Positions 1 to 5,148 of a stretch of 5,148 nucleotides of DNA are shown piece after piece. Made by a program: the position numbers and the translations under genes. Under the pieces are notes generated by a model. It had not been told where the DNA came from, ran no database searches, and worked only from the letters and a program-made list of their open reading frames with translations. Each line of letters starts with the position of its first letter. The first letter of the stretch is position 1. The DNA is from Candidatus Omnitrophota bacterium. Lineage in GTDB: Bacteria > Omnitrophota > Gorgyraeia > Duberdicusellales > 4484-171. The stretch spans positions 1-5,148 of the forward strand of contig JAGLSH010000055.1 of assembly GCA_023135855.1 (NCBI GenBank), given 5' to 3'.

Positions 1-1
1 T

Positions 2-79
2 CTTAGTGACGCACCTTCTTACATTAAGGAGGATCAGCTAAAAGACTTAAATTTAGAGTTAATAAAAGAAGAACAATAA
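2..79 (+). CDS. C-terminal end of an unidentified protein (partial, cut by window start)
   Basis: This frame is open from the first bases and ends at TAA 77-79, while both other forward frames have stops within the first 45 bases. It gives the last 25 residues of a protein, ending in a charged, probably helical tail (KEDQLKDLNLELIKEEQ). The tail has no motif that I recognise, so no function is offered. The stop lies 24 bases before the ATG of the LysM lipoprotein gene, on the same strand and in the same frame, so the two are probably co-transcribed. In many bacteria phoH precedes pgpH/ybeY, but nothing in these 25 residues shows that this is PhoH. Confidence 0.6.
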   Translation, partial: LSDAPSYIKEDQLKDLNLELIKEEQ

Positions 80-91
80 GGGAACAAAAAT

Positions 92-99
92 GGGGAGGT
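92..99 (+). promoter_or_regulatory. Strong Shine-Dalgarno sequence for the LysM lipoprotein gene
   Basis: The sequence GGGGAGGT is an almost full match to the anti-Shine-Dalgarno tail of 16S rRNA. It sits 4 bases before ATG 104 but only 1 base before GTG 101, so it favours the ATG as the real start. It is the only strong ribosome binding site in the window. Confidence 0.75.
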
Positions 100-103
100 A
101 GTG

Positions 104-613
104 ATGAGGAAATTAGTGTTTTTATTTGGAATTATTGTTTTGAGTGGGTGCCTAACGATGAGAAGCTATACTAATGAAAAACCTCGCAAAGATCTTGAGA
201 TTGAGGGGAATCAGGGATGTATGTCTGGAGAGTGCGAAACAGAGGTTAGAGAGAATAGATTAGGAGATACTCGTACAGTATCAGTAGTTGAAGTAGAGTT
301 TGGTCCTCGTGAAATTAAACCAGGAGCAGTTGAAGAAGACATTGGGGGAGAAATGGTTGAGGGAGAAATAGATATTGAATTAGCTAATAGGGAAATGATT
401 GAAGCGGTGCCACAAGAAAATCTAGCTGAAGTTGTAACAGCAGAAATTCAATATTATGTAGTCCAGGACAATGATACTTTGCAGAAGATTTCTCGTAAGT
501 TTTATGGAACAACACGAAAGTGGAATTTCATTTATGAAAGCAATGCAGATGTATTAAAGAGCCCTGATAGATTGTACCCGGGAACTCAAATAAAGATTGT
601 TCCCTTAGATTAA
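104..613 (+). CDS. LysM-domain lipoprotein
   Basis: A 169-residue secreted lipoprotein that probably binds peptidoglycan. A short charged start (MRK) is followed by a hydrophobic segment ending in the lipobox LSGC, with Cys16 as the predicted lipidation site. The next residue is Leu, not Asp, which by the usual rule for Gram-negatives fits the outer membrane. Residues 17-114 form a low-complexity, strongly acidic linker, with about 25 Asp/Glu against 10 Lys/Arg and two extra cysteines (39 and 44). Residues about 116-166 are a single LysM domain (YYVVQDNDTLQKISRKFYG ... LYPGTQIKIV), a fold known to bind N-acetylglucosamine-containing glycans such as peptidoglycan. There is no catalytic domain, so an anchoring or scaffolding role is inferred. 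GTG 101 is an alternative start, but the ribosome binding site spacing favours ATG 104. It lies 57 bases upstream of the pgpH-like gene, and any functional link to it is unknown. Confidence 0.85.
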   Translation: MRKLVFLFGIIVLSGCLTMRSYTNEKPRKDLEIEGNQGCMSGECETEVRENRLGDTRTVSVVEVEFGPREIKPGAVEEDIGGEMVEGEIDIELANREMIEAVPQENLAEVVTAEIQYYVVQDNDTLQKISRKFYGTTRKWNFIYESNADVLKSPDRLYPGTQIKIVPLD

Positions 614-670
614 AAAGCGTGAAAATTAATAAAATCAGAAAAGTAGTTGACTTGAAAATAATCTAAGCCT

Positions 671-2065
671 ATGAAGATTCCTATAGTAGGGAAGGAAGTT
701 AAATTCAATAATCTATTTATTGGTCTGATATTTTTTGCTGCCGCAAGTTTTATCTTCTTTATTTATGCTATAAACTTTTCTCTTTTGATCACAGCTTTGA
801 TTCTTTTTGTTTATGTTAGGTTTGTTAGAAAATTAGATGACCTGCCTTCGTATTTAAACCTTTCGATTCTAGGGGCAATAGCAATCTTAATACCCCTTTT
901 TACTGTAATTACTTTTAAAATGTCTGGATATGGGGTTGCTGCCATTGGCTTTATAATGTTGGTCACTCTTTTATTTAACAATTTAGAGTTTTCCTTTATT
1001 TTAGCTCTATTCATTTCATTTTTAAGTGCGAGTATAGATGGTGGCAATTTTAATGTAGGTATTAGTCTTTTTGCTGGCTCTCTAGTAGGGGCAATGTTGT
1101 CTTATCGAATCAGGAGGAGATTCCAGGTAATTCGAGCTGGATTTTTTGCTGGATTGGTTCAATTTATTGTGGCCTTTCTCATGGAGAGAGAGCAAAGTTT
1201 TTTTGTTCTTTCCGGCATGGATTTTAATTTATTAAAACTTTGCCTTTTCAATGGAGTTATATCTTCTTTTATCGTATTAGGAATTTTACCAGTTTTTGAA
1301 TATATATTTAAGGTGGTTACTAATATTTCACTTCTTGAATTGTCTGATTTCAATCACCCTTTGTTGCGTAAATTAATTCTTGAGGCTCCGGGAACTTACC
1401 AGCATTCATTAGTGGTCGCTAATTTAAGCGAGATGGCTACAGAGTCAATTGGTGCTAATTCCCTTCTAGCTCGGGTAGGTGCTTATTACCATGATATTGG
1501 TAAAATGGTTAAGCCGGATTATTTTGTAGAGAATTTAGTAAATTACCGGGATGTACATAAAAATTTAAAACCTTCAATGAGTAAGCTGATTATCTTTAAC
1601 CATGTAAAAGATGGAGTGGATTTAGCAGCTAAACACCATCTTAACCCTAAGATAATTGATTTTATATCTCAACATCATGGACGGACTCTTGTTTATTACT
1701 TCTATCAAAGAGCTAAGGAATTAGAACCTGATGGTAAACATGAAGAAGAATATCGTTATCCTGGACCTAGGCCTCAGATTAAAGAGATAGCTATTGTAGC
1801 TTTGGCTGATGCAATTGAGGCATTGTCGAGAACGCTTGAGGAGCCCAATCCTTCAAGGATAGAGGAGATGGTTCGTGAAGTAGTTAAGAAGAGATTTATG
1901 GAAGGTGAGTTAGATGAGAGCAATCTAACCTTAAAGGAATTGGAGAAAATTACACAAAGTTTTATACGTATTTTAAATGCTATTTTTCATACCCGTATAA
2001 ATTACCCTAAGGATGATAGTAATAGAGACAACAAATCAGCAAAAAGTAAAGAGAATAAATCTTAA
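671..2065 (+). CDS. pgpH: PgpH/YqfF-type 7TM-HD phosphodiesterase lacking the extracellular domain (putative c-di-AMP phosphodiesterase)
   Basis: A 464-residue inner-membrane HD-domain protein. The family hydrolyses cyclic di-AMP to pApA in the cytoplasm. Residues about 14-210 hold roughly eight hydrophobic segments, and residues about 225-445 are the HD domain. The expected metal ligands are all present: His245 (APGTYQHS), His274-Asp275 (YYHDIGK), His311 (NHVKDG), His335-His336 (QHHG) and Asp380 (ALADAIEA). The family motif RYPGPRPQ is at 362-369. Full-length homologues are about 700 residues, with a large extracellular domain between the first and second membrane segments. Here those segments are joined by only a few residues. 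An in-frame TAA at 659-661 rules out a longer start, so the short form is not a start-calling error. The last 18 or so residues are a polar Lys/Asn/Ser/Asp tail encoded within the overlap with ybeY. No clear ribosome binding site precedes the ATG. The family call is very sure; c-di-AMP as substrate is inferred from the family. Confidence 0.93.
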   Translation: MKIPIVGKEVKFNNLFIGLIFFAAASFIFFIYAINFSLLITALILFVYVRFVRKLDDLPSYLNLSILGAIAILIPLFTVITFKMSGYGVAAIGFIMLVTLLFNNLEFSFILALFISFLSASIDGGNFNVGISLFAGSLVGAMLSYRIRRRFQVIRAGFFAGLVQFIVAFLMEREQSFFVLSGMDFNLLKLCLFNGVISSFIVLGILPVFEYIFKVVTNISLLELSDFNHPLLRKLILEAPGTYQHSLVVANLSEMATESIGANSLLARVGAYYHDIGKMVKPDYFVENLVNYRDVHKNLKPSMSKLIIFNHVKDGVDLAAKHHLNPKIIDFISQHHGRTLVYYFYQRAKELEPDGKHEEEYRYPGPRPQIKEIAIVALADAIEALSRTLEEPNPSRIEEMVREVVKKRFMEGELDESNLTLKELEKITQSFIRILNAIFHTRINYPKDDSNRDNKSAKSKENKS

Positions 2066-2441
2066 GCAGTTACATAAAGACTTAAAGAGAATATTCGTTT
2101 GTCTTGATATCTCTTCTAAAAAGTTATCAATTCTTTTGTGTGATAACGCTTTCATAAAGAAGCTTAATAAAAAATATTTTAAAAAGTTTTCAGTTACAGA
2201 CGTTATAGCTTTTCCCTTAGCTGATAGTTTCCAGCCAGATTATTTAGGAGAAGTAATAGTCTCAGTAGAAGAGGCTGTTAGGATAGCTAAGAGATTAGAT
2301 TGTAGATGGCAAGATGAATTGAATCTTTACCTGATCCATGGTATTTTGCATTTAATTGGATATGATGATCGTACTAACCTTAAGAGAGCCCGTATGGAGA
2401 AAAAGCAGGAAGAACTTCTGAAATTAAAGGATAAAGGATAA
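2013..2441 (+). CDS. ybeY: YbeY endoribonuclease / 16S rRNA maturation factor
   Basis: A 142-residue protein of normal YbeY length. The family is a zinc-dependent single-strand endoribonuclease that takes part in 16S rRNA 3' maturation and ribosome quality control. Visible motifs are an N-terminal strand with TNQQ, a helix with LNKKYFKKF, the block SVTDVIAFP (60-68), LGEVIVSVEEA (78-88) and the metal site HGILHLIGYDD (109-119). The first two zinc ligands are His109 and His113. The third position, normally His in GYDH, is Asp119, which may still bind zinc. ATG 2013 is chosen because the conserved first strand lies directly after it. This makes the gene overlap the end of pgpH by 53 bases in a different frame. 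The only Shine-Dalgarno-like bases (AAGG, 2009-2012) abut the ATG, so translational coupling with pgpH is likely. The pgpH-ybeY adjacency is conserved in many bacteria and supports the call. Confidence 0.93.
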   Translation: MIVIETTNQQKVKRINLKQLHKDLKRIFVCLDISSKKLSILLCDNAFIKKLNKKYFKKFSVTDVIAFPLADSFQPDYLGEVIVSVEEAVRIAKRLDCRWQDELNLYLIHGILHLIGYDDRTNLKRARMEKKQEELLKLKDKG

Positions 2442-2475
2442 GGCTAATAACTATATAAACTAAATAGACTATATT

Positions 2476-3234
2476 ATGATTGAAAAAGATTTAGGATTTG
2501 TTTTAAGAAGGTATAATTTTAGGGAGACAAGTTTAATTACTACTCTTTATACTTCTCGTTTTGGTAAGATAAGAGGTATTTTTAAGGGTTTTTACACTTT
2601 TAAAAAAGAATTTTCATCTTCTTTAGATATATTTACTCTTAATGAGTTTGTTTTTTATCCTAAGAAAAGTGAAATTTGGCTTATTTCGCATGCTGATTTA
2701 GTTTCGGATTTTTCTTATTTAAGAGAAGATTTGCCAAAGGCTAAAGTAGGAGCGCTCTTGTTAAATCTTCTAGACAAGACAATGCCTTTATGGGATGGCA
2801 ATTTGCAAATTTTTAACTTGGTAAATGATTGCTTGAATTCTCTGAAGCAAGATAATGAAGTTAAAGTACTCTATGTTTTTCTAATAAAATTTTTAAGTCT
2901 TTCTGGGTTTAAGCCGGAGTTTAACCATTGTATGAAGTGTCAGAAGACTCTTGACGATGAGTTTTATTTTAGTGTTGCTAAAGGAGGACTTGTTTGTAAT
3001 GTTTGTGGGAAAAATGTAGGTGACTTGAAGAAAATCACTAAGCAAGCATGTCGATCTTTGCTTTATATCCAAAATAACGATCTTTCTCTCATTGACAGAC
3101 TTAAAGTTAGTAGATCTTGCGAAGAAGAATTCTTTTATATTTTAGGAAGGTTTCTTGGCTATCATTTTGAATTTAACGATCTGATTAATTCGGATTTTTT
3201 CCCGGTTTTACCGCAATTAGTTTCTCAATATTAA
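2476..3234 (+). CDS. recO: DNA repair protein RecO
   Basis: A 252-residue protein of usual RecO length. RecO acts with RecR (and RecF) to load RecA onto SSB-coated single-stranded DNA and to anneal strands in gap repair. Residues 1-80 form the N-terminal OB-fold domain, recognisable from GFVLRRYNFRETSLITTLYTS, then FGKIRGIFKG and SSLDIFTLNEF. The rest is the helical C-terminal domain, carrying a zinc finger of the form C152-x2-C155 ... C174-x2-C177. This four-cysteine site occurs in many RecO proteins but not in the E. coli one. The PVLP motif near the C-terminus (243-246) has a counterpart in some homologues. The gene starts 34 bases after ybeY, with no Shine-Dalgarno sequence before ATG 2476. 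In Firmicutes-type clusters recO also follows ybeY, but with dgkA, cdd and era in between; here these are absent. Confidence 0.92.
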   Translation: MIEKDLGFVLRRYNFRETSLITTLYTSRFGKIRGIFKGFYTFKKEFSSSLDIFTLNEFVFYPKKSEIWLISHADLVSDFSYLREDLPKAKVGALLLNLLDKTMPLWDGNLQIFNLVNDCLNSLKQDNEVKVLYVFLIKFLSLSGFKPEFNHCMKCQKTLDDEFYFSVAKGGLVCNVCGKNVGDLKKITKQACRSLLYIQNNDLSLIDRLKVSRSCEEEFFYILGRFLGYHFEFNDLINSDFFPVLPQLVSQY

Positions 3235-3271
3235 TTGTAGTATTAATGAAGAGTTTGATGTAATATTAATT
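3227..3271. repeat. Short AT-rich direct repeats in the recO-queF junction
   Basis: The 10-mer AATATTAATT occurs at 3227-3236 and again at 3262-3271, with its core TATTAAT also at 3241-3247. The first copy covers the recO stop codon and the last ends directly before the queF ATG. In such AT-rich DNA this may be chance. If functional, it would be a protein-binding site or a site controlling queF translation initiation. No palindrome long enough for a classic operator is seen. Confidence 0.25.
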
Positions 3272-3700
3272 ATGATTTATGAAGACAGAGAGACCTCTTT
3301 AATAGAAGAAAAAGCAAAGAAAATCATCGGTAAGATTTTTTCGCCAAAAGATTTAGATCCTTCGATTTTAATGACTCTTCCCTATCAATATCCTAAACAT
3401 AAGATTACAACTGAGCTAACTACTGATGAATTTACTTGTTTGTGTCCTTTTTCCGGACTTCCTGACTTTGCTAACCTTGTCATAGAATATATTCCTGCTA
3501 GAAAGCTTATTGAGCTTAAATCTTTAAAGTATTATCTTTATTCTTTTCGAAATGTAAAGATTTACAATGAACATGTTGTGAATAGGATTCTCCAAGATTT
3601 AAAAAAGGTATTAAAGCCTTGCCAAATCAAAGTGGTTGGAGAATTTACTTCTCGTGGAGGAGTAAAAAATAAAGTTACTGCTTTTTATAAAAAAAATTAA
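3272..3700 (+). CDS. queF: QueF, NADPH-dependent 7-cyano-7-deazaguanine (preQ0) reductase, short type
   Basis: A 142-residue cytoplasmic enzyme of the short, single-domain (type I) QueF class. The family reduces the nitrile of preQ0 to the aminomethyl group of preQ1 with two NADPH, in the synthesis of the tRNA wobble base queuosine. The active-site block is EFTCLCPFSGLPDFA (53-67), with Cys58 as the nucleophile that forms the thioimide and Asp65 as the proton donor. The family signature ELKSLKYYLYSFRN (81-94) follows, then Glu100 for substrate binding. The position usually occupied by an active-site His, just before that Glu, is Asn99 here. The C-terminal strand GEFTSRGG matches the family. 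ATG 3272 is the only suitable start and has no Shine-Dalgarno sequence. The gene lies 37 bases after recO; no other queuosine gene and no preQ1 riboswitch is visible. Confidence 0.92.
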   Translation: MIYEDRETSLIEEKAKKIIGKIFSPKDLDPSILMTLPYQYPKHKITTELTTDEFTCLCPFSGLPDFANLVIEYIPARKLIELKSLKYYLYSFRNVKIYNEHVVNRILQDLKKVLKPCQIKVVGEFTSRGGVKNKVTAFYKKN

Positions 3701-3719
3701 TAAAAAATTAAGAATCGTG

Positions 3720-4679
3720 ATGAGTAAAAAAATAATAAGTTTATTTATAGTAGTTATTTTTGTTTCTTGCGCTAAGCCTCTATATAAAAATGAATTTGTT
3801 ATTTCAGGCACTTATTTAAGGATAAGCTCTTCTGATAAACGAGCAGCAAAAATTGTTTATAAGGAATTTAGGAGATTAGATAGAATTTTTAATATATATA
3901 ATAAGCAATCTGAGCTGTCTCGTCTGAATAGAACTTATAATCGGCCTCACAAAGCCTCAGATGAACTAATCGAATTATTGAAGCTTAGCCAAGACCTTTA
4001 CAATTTGAGCCAAGGGGCTTTTGATGTAAGCCATGGAGCGCTTTATAAATTTTGGAAGGAATTAATTCTTGATGGTAGTTTAAGAAAATTGCCAACCCCT
4101 GAAGCCATAGCTAAGATAAGGGAAGTTGGGGGGATGGATGCAATAGAAATTGATCTTGAAGAGAGGACAGTAACAATAAAAAGCCAAGGTTTAATTATTG
4201 ATTTAAGCGGAGTTGCTAAAGGCTATATTGTAGATAAGGCAATTTTGCGCTTGGAGGAAGAAGGTATAGGCAGCGCTTTGATTAATGCTGGCGGAGATAT
4301 TTATTGTTTAGGTATGAATAAAGGGGTTTCTTGGGAAGTAGGAGTGCAAGACCCTAATAACTCTTCAGATATTCTTGGATTACAATTATTGACTGATGAA
4401 GCGATTGCTACTTCAGGAGGATATGAGCAGTTCTTTACTTTTGAAGGTAGGGAGTACTCACATTTAATTGATCCCCGAGAAGGATATCCTGTAGATAACA
4501 ATCTTATTAGTGTAAGCATTATTAGTAAGAATTGTACTACTAGCGATGGTTTGGCGACTGCTTTTTCAATTTTAGGTTTTGAAGGAGTAAATAAATTTAT
4601 TTCTAATAATCCTTCGACAATGAGAATATTTTTAGTTCATTCTGTTGATGGGAATGAACAGGTGCATGTTTTTAAGTAA
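3720..4679 (+). CDS. apbE: ApbE lipoprotein, FAD:protein FMN transferase
   Basis: A 319-residue exported ApbE. The family cleaves FAD and attaches FMN covalently to Thr/Ser of target flavoproteins such as Rnf and Nqr subunits, outside the cytoplasmic membrane, with Mg2+. The N-terminus (MSKK, then a hydrophobic stretch to VSC) is a lipoprotein signal with Cys17 as the lipidation site; the residue three before the Cys is Phe, not the usual Leu. Conserved blocks are the DLSGVAKGY segment (161-169), INAGGDIY (188-195), ATSGGYEQ (230-237), HLIDP (248-252) and SDGLATAFSILG (275-286), in which Asp276 and Thr280 form the D-x3-T metal site. The length is normal for the family. A GTG at 3717 directly precedes ATG 3720 in frame; neither has a strong ribosome binding site, and ATG is preferred by default. 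Its target proteins are not encoded in this window. It follows queF by 19 bases. Confidence 0.92.
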   Translation: MSKKIISLFIVVIFVSCAKPLYKNEFVISGTYLRISSSDKRAAKIVYKEFRRLDRIFNIYNKQSELSRLNRTYNRPHKASDELIELLKLSQDLYNLSQGAFDVSHGALYKFWKELILDGSLRKLPTPEAIAKIREVGGMDAIEIDLEERTVTIKSQGLIIDLSGVAKGYIVDKAILRLEEEGIGSALINAGGDIYCLGMNKGVSWEVGVQDPNNSSDILGLQLLTDEAIATSGGYEQFFTFEGREYSHLIDPREGYPVDNNLISVSIISKNCTTSDGLATAFSILGFEGVNKFISNNPSTMRIFLVHSVDGNEQVHVFK

Positions 4680-4692
4680 AGTGATTGGAAAA

Positions 4693-4710
4693 TTAGATTT
4701 ATGAATCTGG
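4693..4710 (+). promoter_or_regulatory. Small hairpin just upstream of panB (function uncertain)
   Basis: AGATT (4695-4699) can pair with AATCT (4704-4708) around the loop TATG, extended outward by two T-G pairs to a 7-base-pair stem. It ends 9 bases before the panB ATG and has no following T-tract, so it is not a terminator. It could modulate ribosome access, but it is weak and may be chance. Confidence 0.2.
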
Positions 4711-4719
4711 TGCAATAAG

Positions 4720-5148
4720 ATGAAAAAAATAAGTGTAGGAGATATCAGGAAGAGAAAAGGTAAGGCTAAAATAACTATGCTTACCTGCTATGATTATTCT
4801 TTTGCTAAAATTTTAGATGCTTCCGGCATTGATGTTATTTTAGTCGGGGATTCTTTAGCTAACGTAGTTTTAGGAATAGAAGAGACTCGCAAACTCAGCT
4901 TAAGTGAGATGCTTAACCATACTAAGGCTGTAGCTAAGGGTAGCAGTAGAGCATTGGTAGTAGCTGATATGCCTTATACATCTTATCAACGGGATCCTAG
5001 AAAATGTGCTGATTATGCTTTTAAGTTTATGGATTGTGGGGCAGAGGCGGTAAAAATAGAGTGGTTTGGTGATTGTCAATATGTAGTTAAGAAGTTGATT
5101 AAGAATAAGATACCAGTTATGGGACATATTGGCCTTACTCCTCAAACT
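4720..5148 (+). CDS. panB: PanB, 3-methyl-2-oxobutanoate hydroxymethyltransferase (partial, cut by window end)
   Basis: The first 143 residues of a protein that is usually about 260-280 long; the frame is open to the window end. PanB transfers a hydroxymethyl group from 5,10-methylenetetrahydrofolate to 2-oxoisovalerate, giving ketopantoate, the first committed step of pantothenate (and so coenzyme A) synthesis in the cytoplasm. The family blocks are clear: TMLTCYDYSFAKILDASG (19-36), ILVGDSLANVVLG (40-52) with the metal ligand Asp44, the Asp83-Met-Pro-Tyr motif with metal ligand Asp83, VKIE (111-114) with active-site Lys112 and Glu114, and GHIGLTPQ (135-142). The segment after VVLG reads IEETRKLSLSEML, where many homologues have a YDxTLPVT-like sequence; this looks like lineage variation. 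It starts 40 bases after apbE with only a weak TAAG before the ATG. Confidence 0.95.
   Translation, partial: MKKISVGDIRKRKGKAKITMLTCYDYSFAKILDASGIDVILVGDSLANVVLGIEETRKLSLSEMLNHTKAVAKGSSRALVVADMPYTSYQRDPRKCADYAFKFMDCGAEAVKIEWFGDCQYVVKKLIKNKIPVMGHIGLTPQT

Noticed and set aside
647..675. Possible sigma-70 promoter (TTGACT, 17-base spacer, TATGAA) before pgpH
   Set aside because: The -10-like element overlaps the pgpH ATG, so transcripts would begin inside the gene. It has only 4 of 6 matches and is likely chance.
811..1047. Reverse-strand open frame inside pgpH
   Set aside because: It is antisense to a clearly conserved membrane domain and has no ribosome binding site or recognisable protein features; it is a shadow of the real gene.
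1159..1353. Reverse-strand open frame inside pgpH (64 codons)
   Set aside because: It lies opposite the conserved membrane/HD junction and its translation has no family features.
3235..3271. preQ1 riboswitch in the queF leader
   Set aside because: The gap is only 37 bases, has no C residues, and cannot form the stem and C-rich pseudoknot needed by preQ1 aptamers.
3611..3811. Reverse-strand open frame across the queF-apbE junction
   Set aside because: It covers the conserved end of QueF and the ApbE signal peptide; its hydrophobic stretch is just the complement of AT-rich coding DNA.
4301..4519. Reverse-strand open frame inside apbE (72 codons)
   Set aside because: It lies opposite conserved ApbE motifs, with no independent evidence of coding.
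4701..4718. Five-codon open frame (MNLVQ) ending one base before the panB ATG
   Set aside because: It resembles a leader peptide for coupling but has no ribosome binding site, and such tiny frames are frequent by chance.
4680..4719. Intrinsic terminator between apbE and panB
   Set aside because: The hairpin at 4693-4710 is short and AU/GU-rich and has no U-tract after it.
4900..5145. Reverse-strand open frame in panB
   Set aside because: It lies opposite the conserved PanB active-site motifs, with no independent evidence of coding.

Overview
This is a 5.1 kb, AT-rich (about one third G+C by eye) stretch of bacterial chromosome. All eight coding regions lie on the + strand, with gaps under 60 bases or overlaps between them and no terminator that I can see, so it reads as one operon or a few tightly stacked ones. 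Two predicted lipoproteins point to a Gram-negative-type envelope. The LysM lipoprotein, the low G+C content and the housekeeping mix resemble uncultured lineages such as Omnitrophota. That placement is a tentative impression from sequence style, not a demonstrated result.

Layout: 2-79 is the tail of an unidentified gene. 104-613 is a small lipoprotein with an acidic linker and a C-terminal LysM domain. 671-2065 is a PgpH/YqfF-type membrane HD phosphodiesterase (cyclic-di-AMP hydrolase family) that lacks the large extracellular domain usual in the family. 2013-2441 is the rRNA-maturation endoribonuclease YbeY, overlapping the phosphodiesterase gene by 53 bases. 2476-3234 is the recombination mediator RecO with a four-cysteine zinc site. 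3272-3700 is QueF, the preQ0 reductase of queuosine synthesis. 3720-4679 is a lipoprotein ApbE (FAD:protein FMN transferase). 4720-5148 is the first half of PanB (pantothenate synthesis), cut by the window end.

The pgpH-ybeY-recO order is a compressed form of the widespread phoH-yqfF-ybeY-dgkA-era-recO neighbourhood. The dgkA, cdd and era genes are absent between ybeY and recO. The genes downstream (queF, apbE, panB) concern unrelated cofactor and tRNA-modification steps, so co-transcription is more likely than a shared pathway.

I found no mobile element, CRISPR array, RNA gene or novel multi-gene system. The points worth a second look are protein-level: the sensor-less PgpH, an Asp in place of the third zinc-binding His of YbeY, an Asn in place of the catalytic-site His of QueF, the long pgpH/ybeY overlap, and the near absence of Shine-Dalgarno sequences apart from one strong site in front of the LysM lipoprotein.
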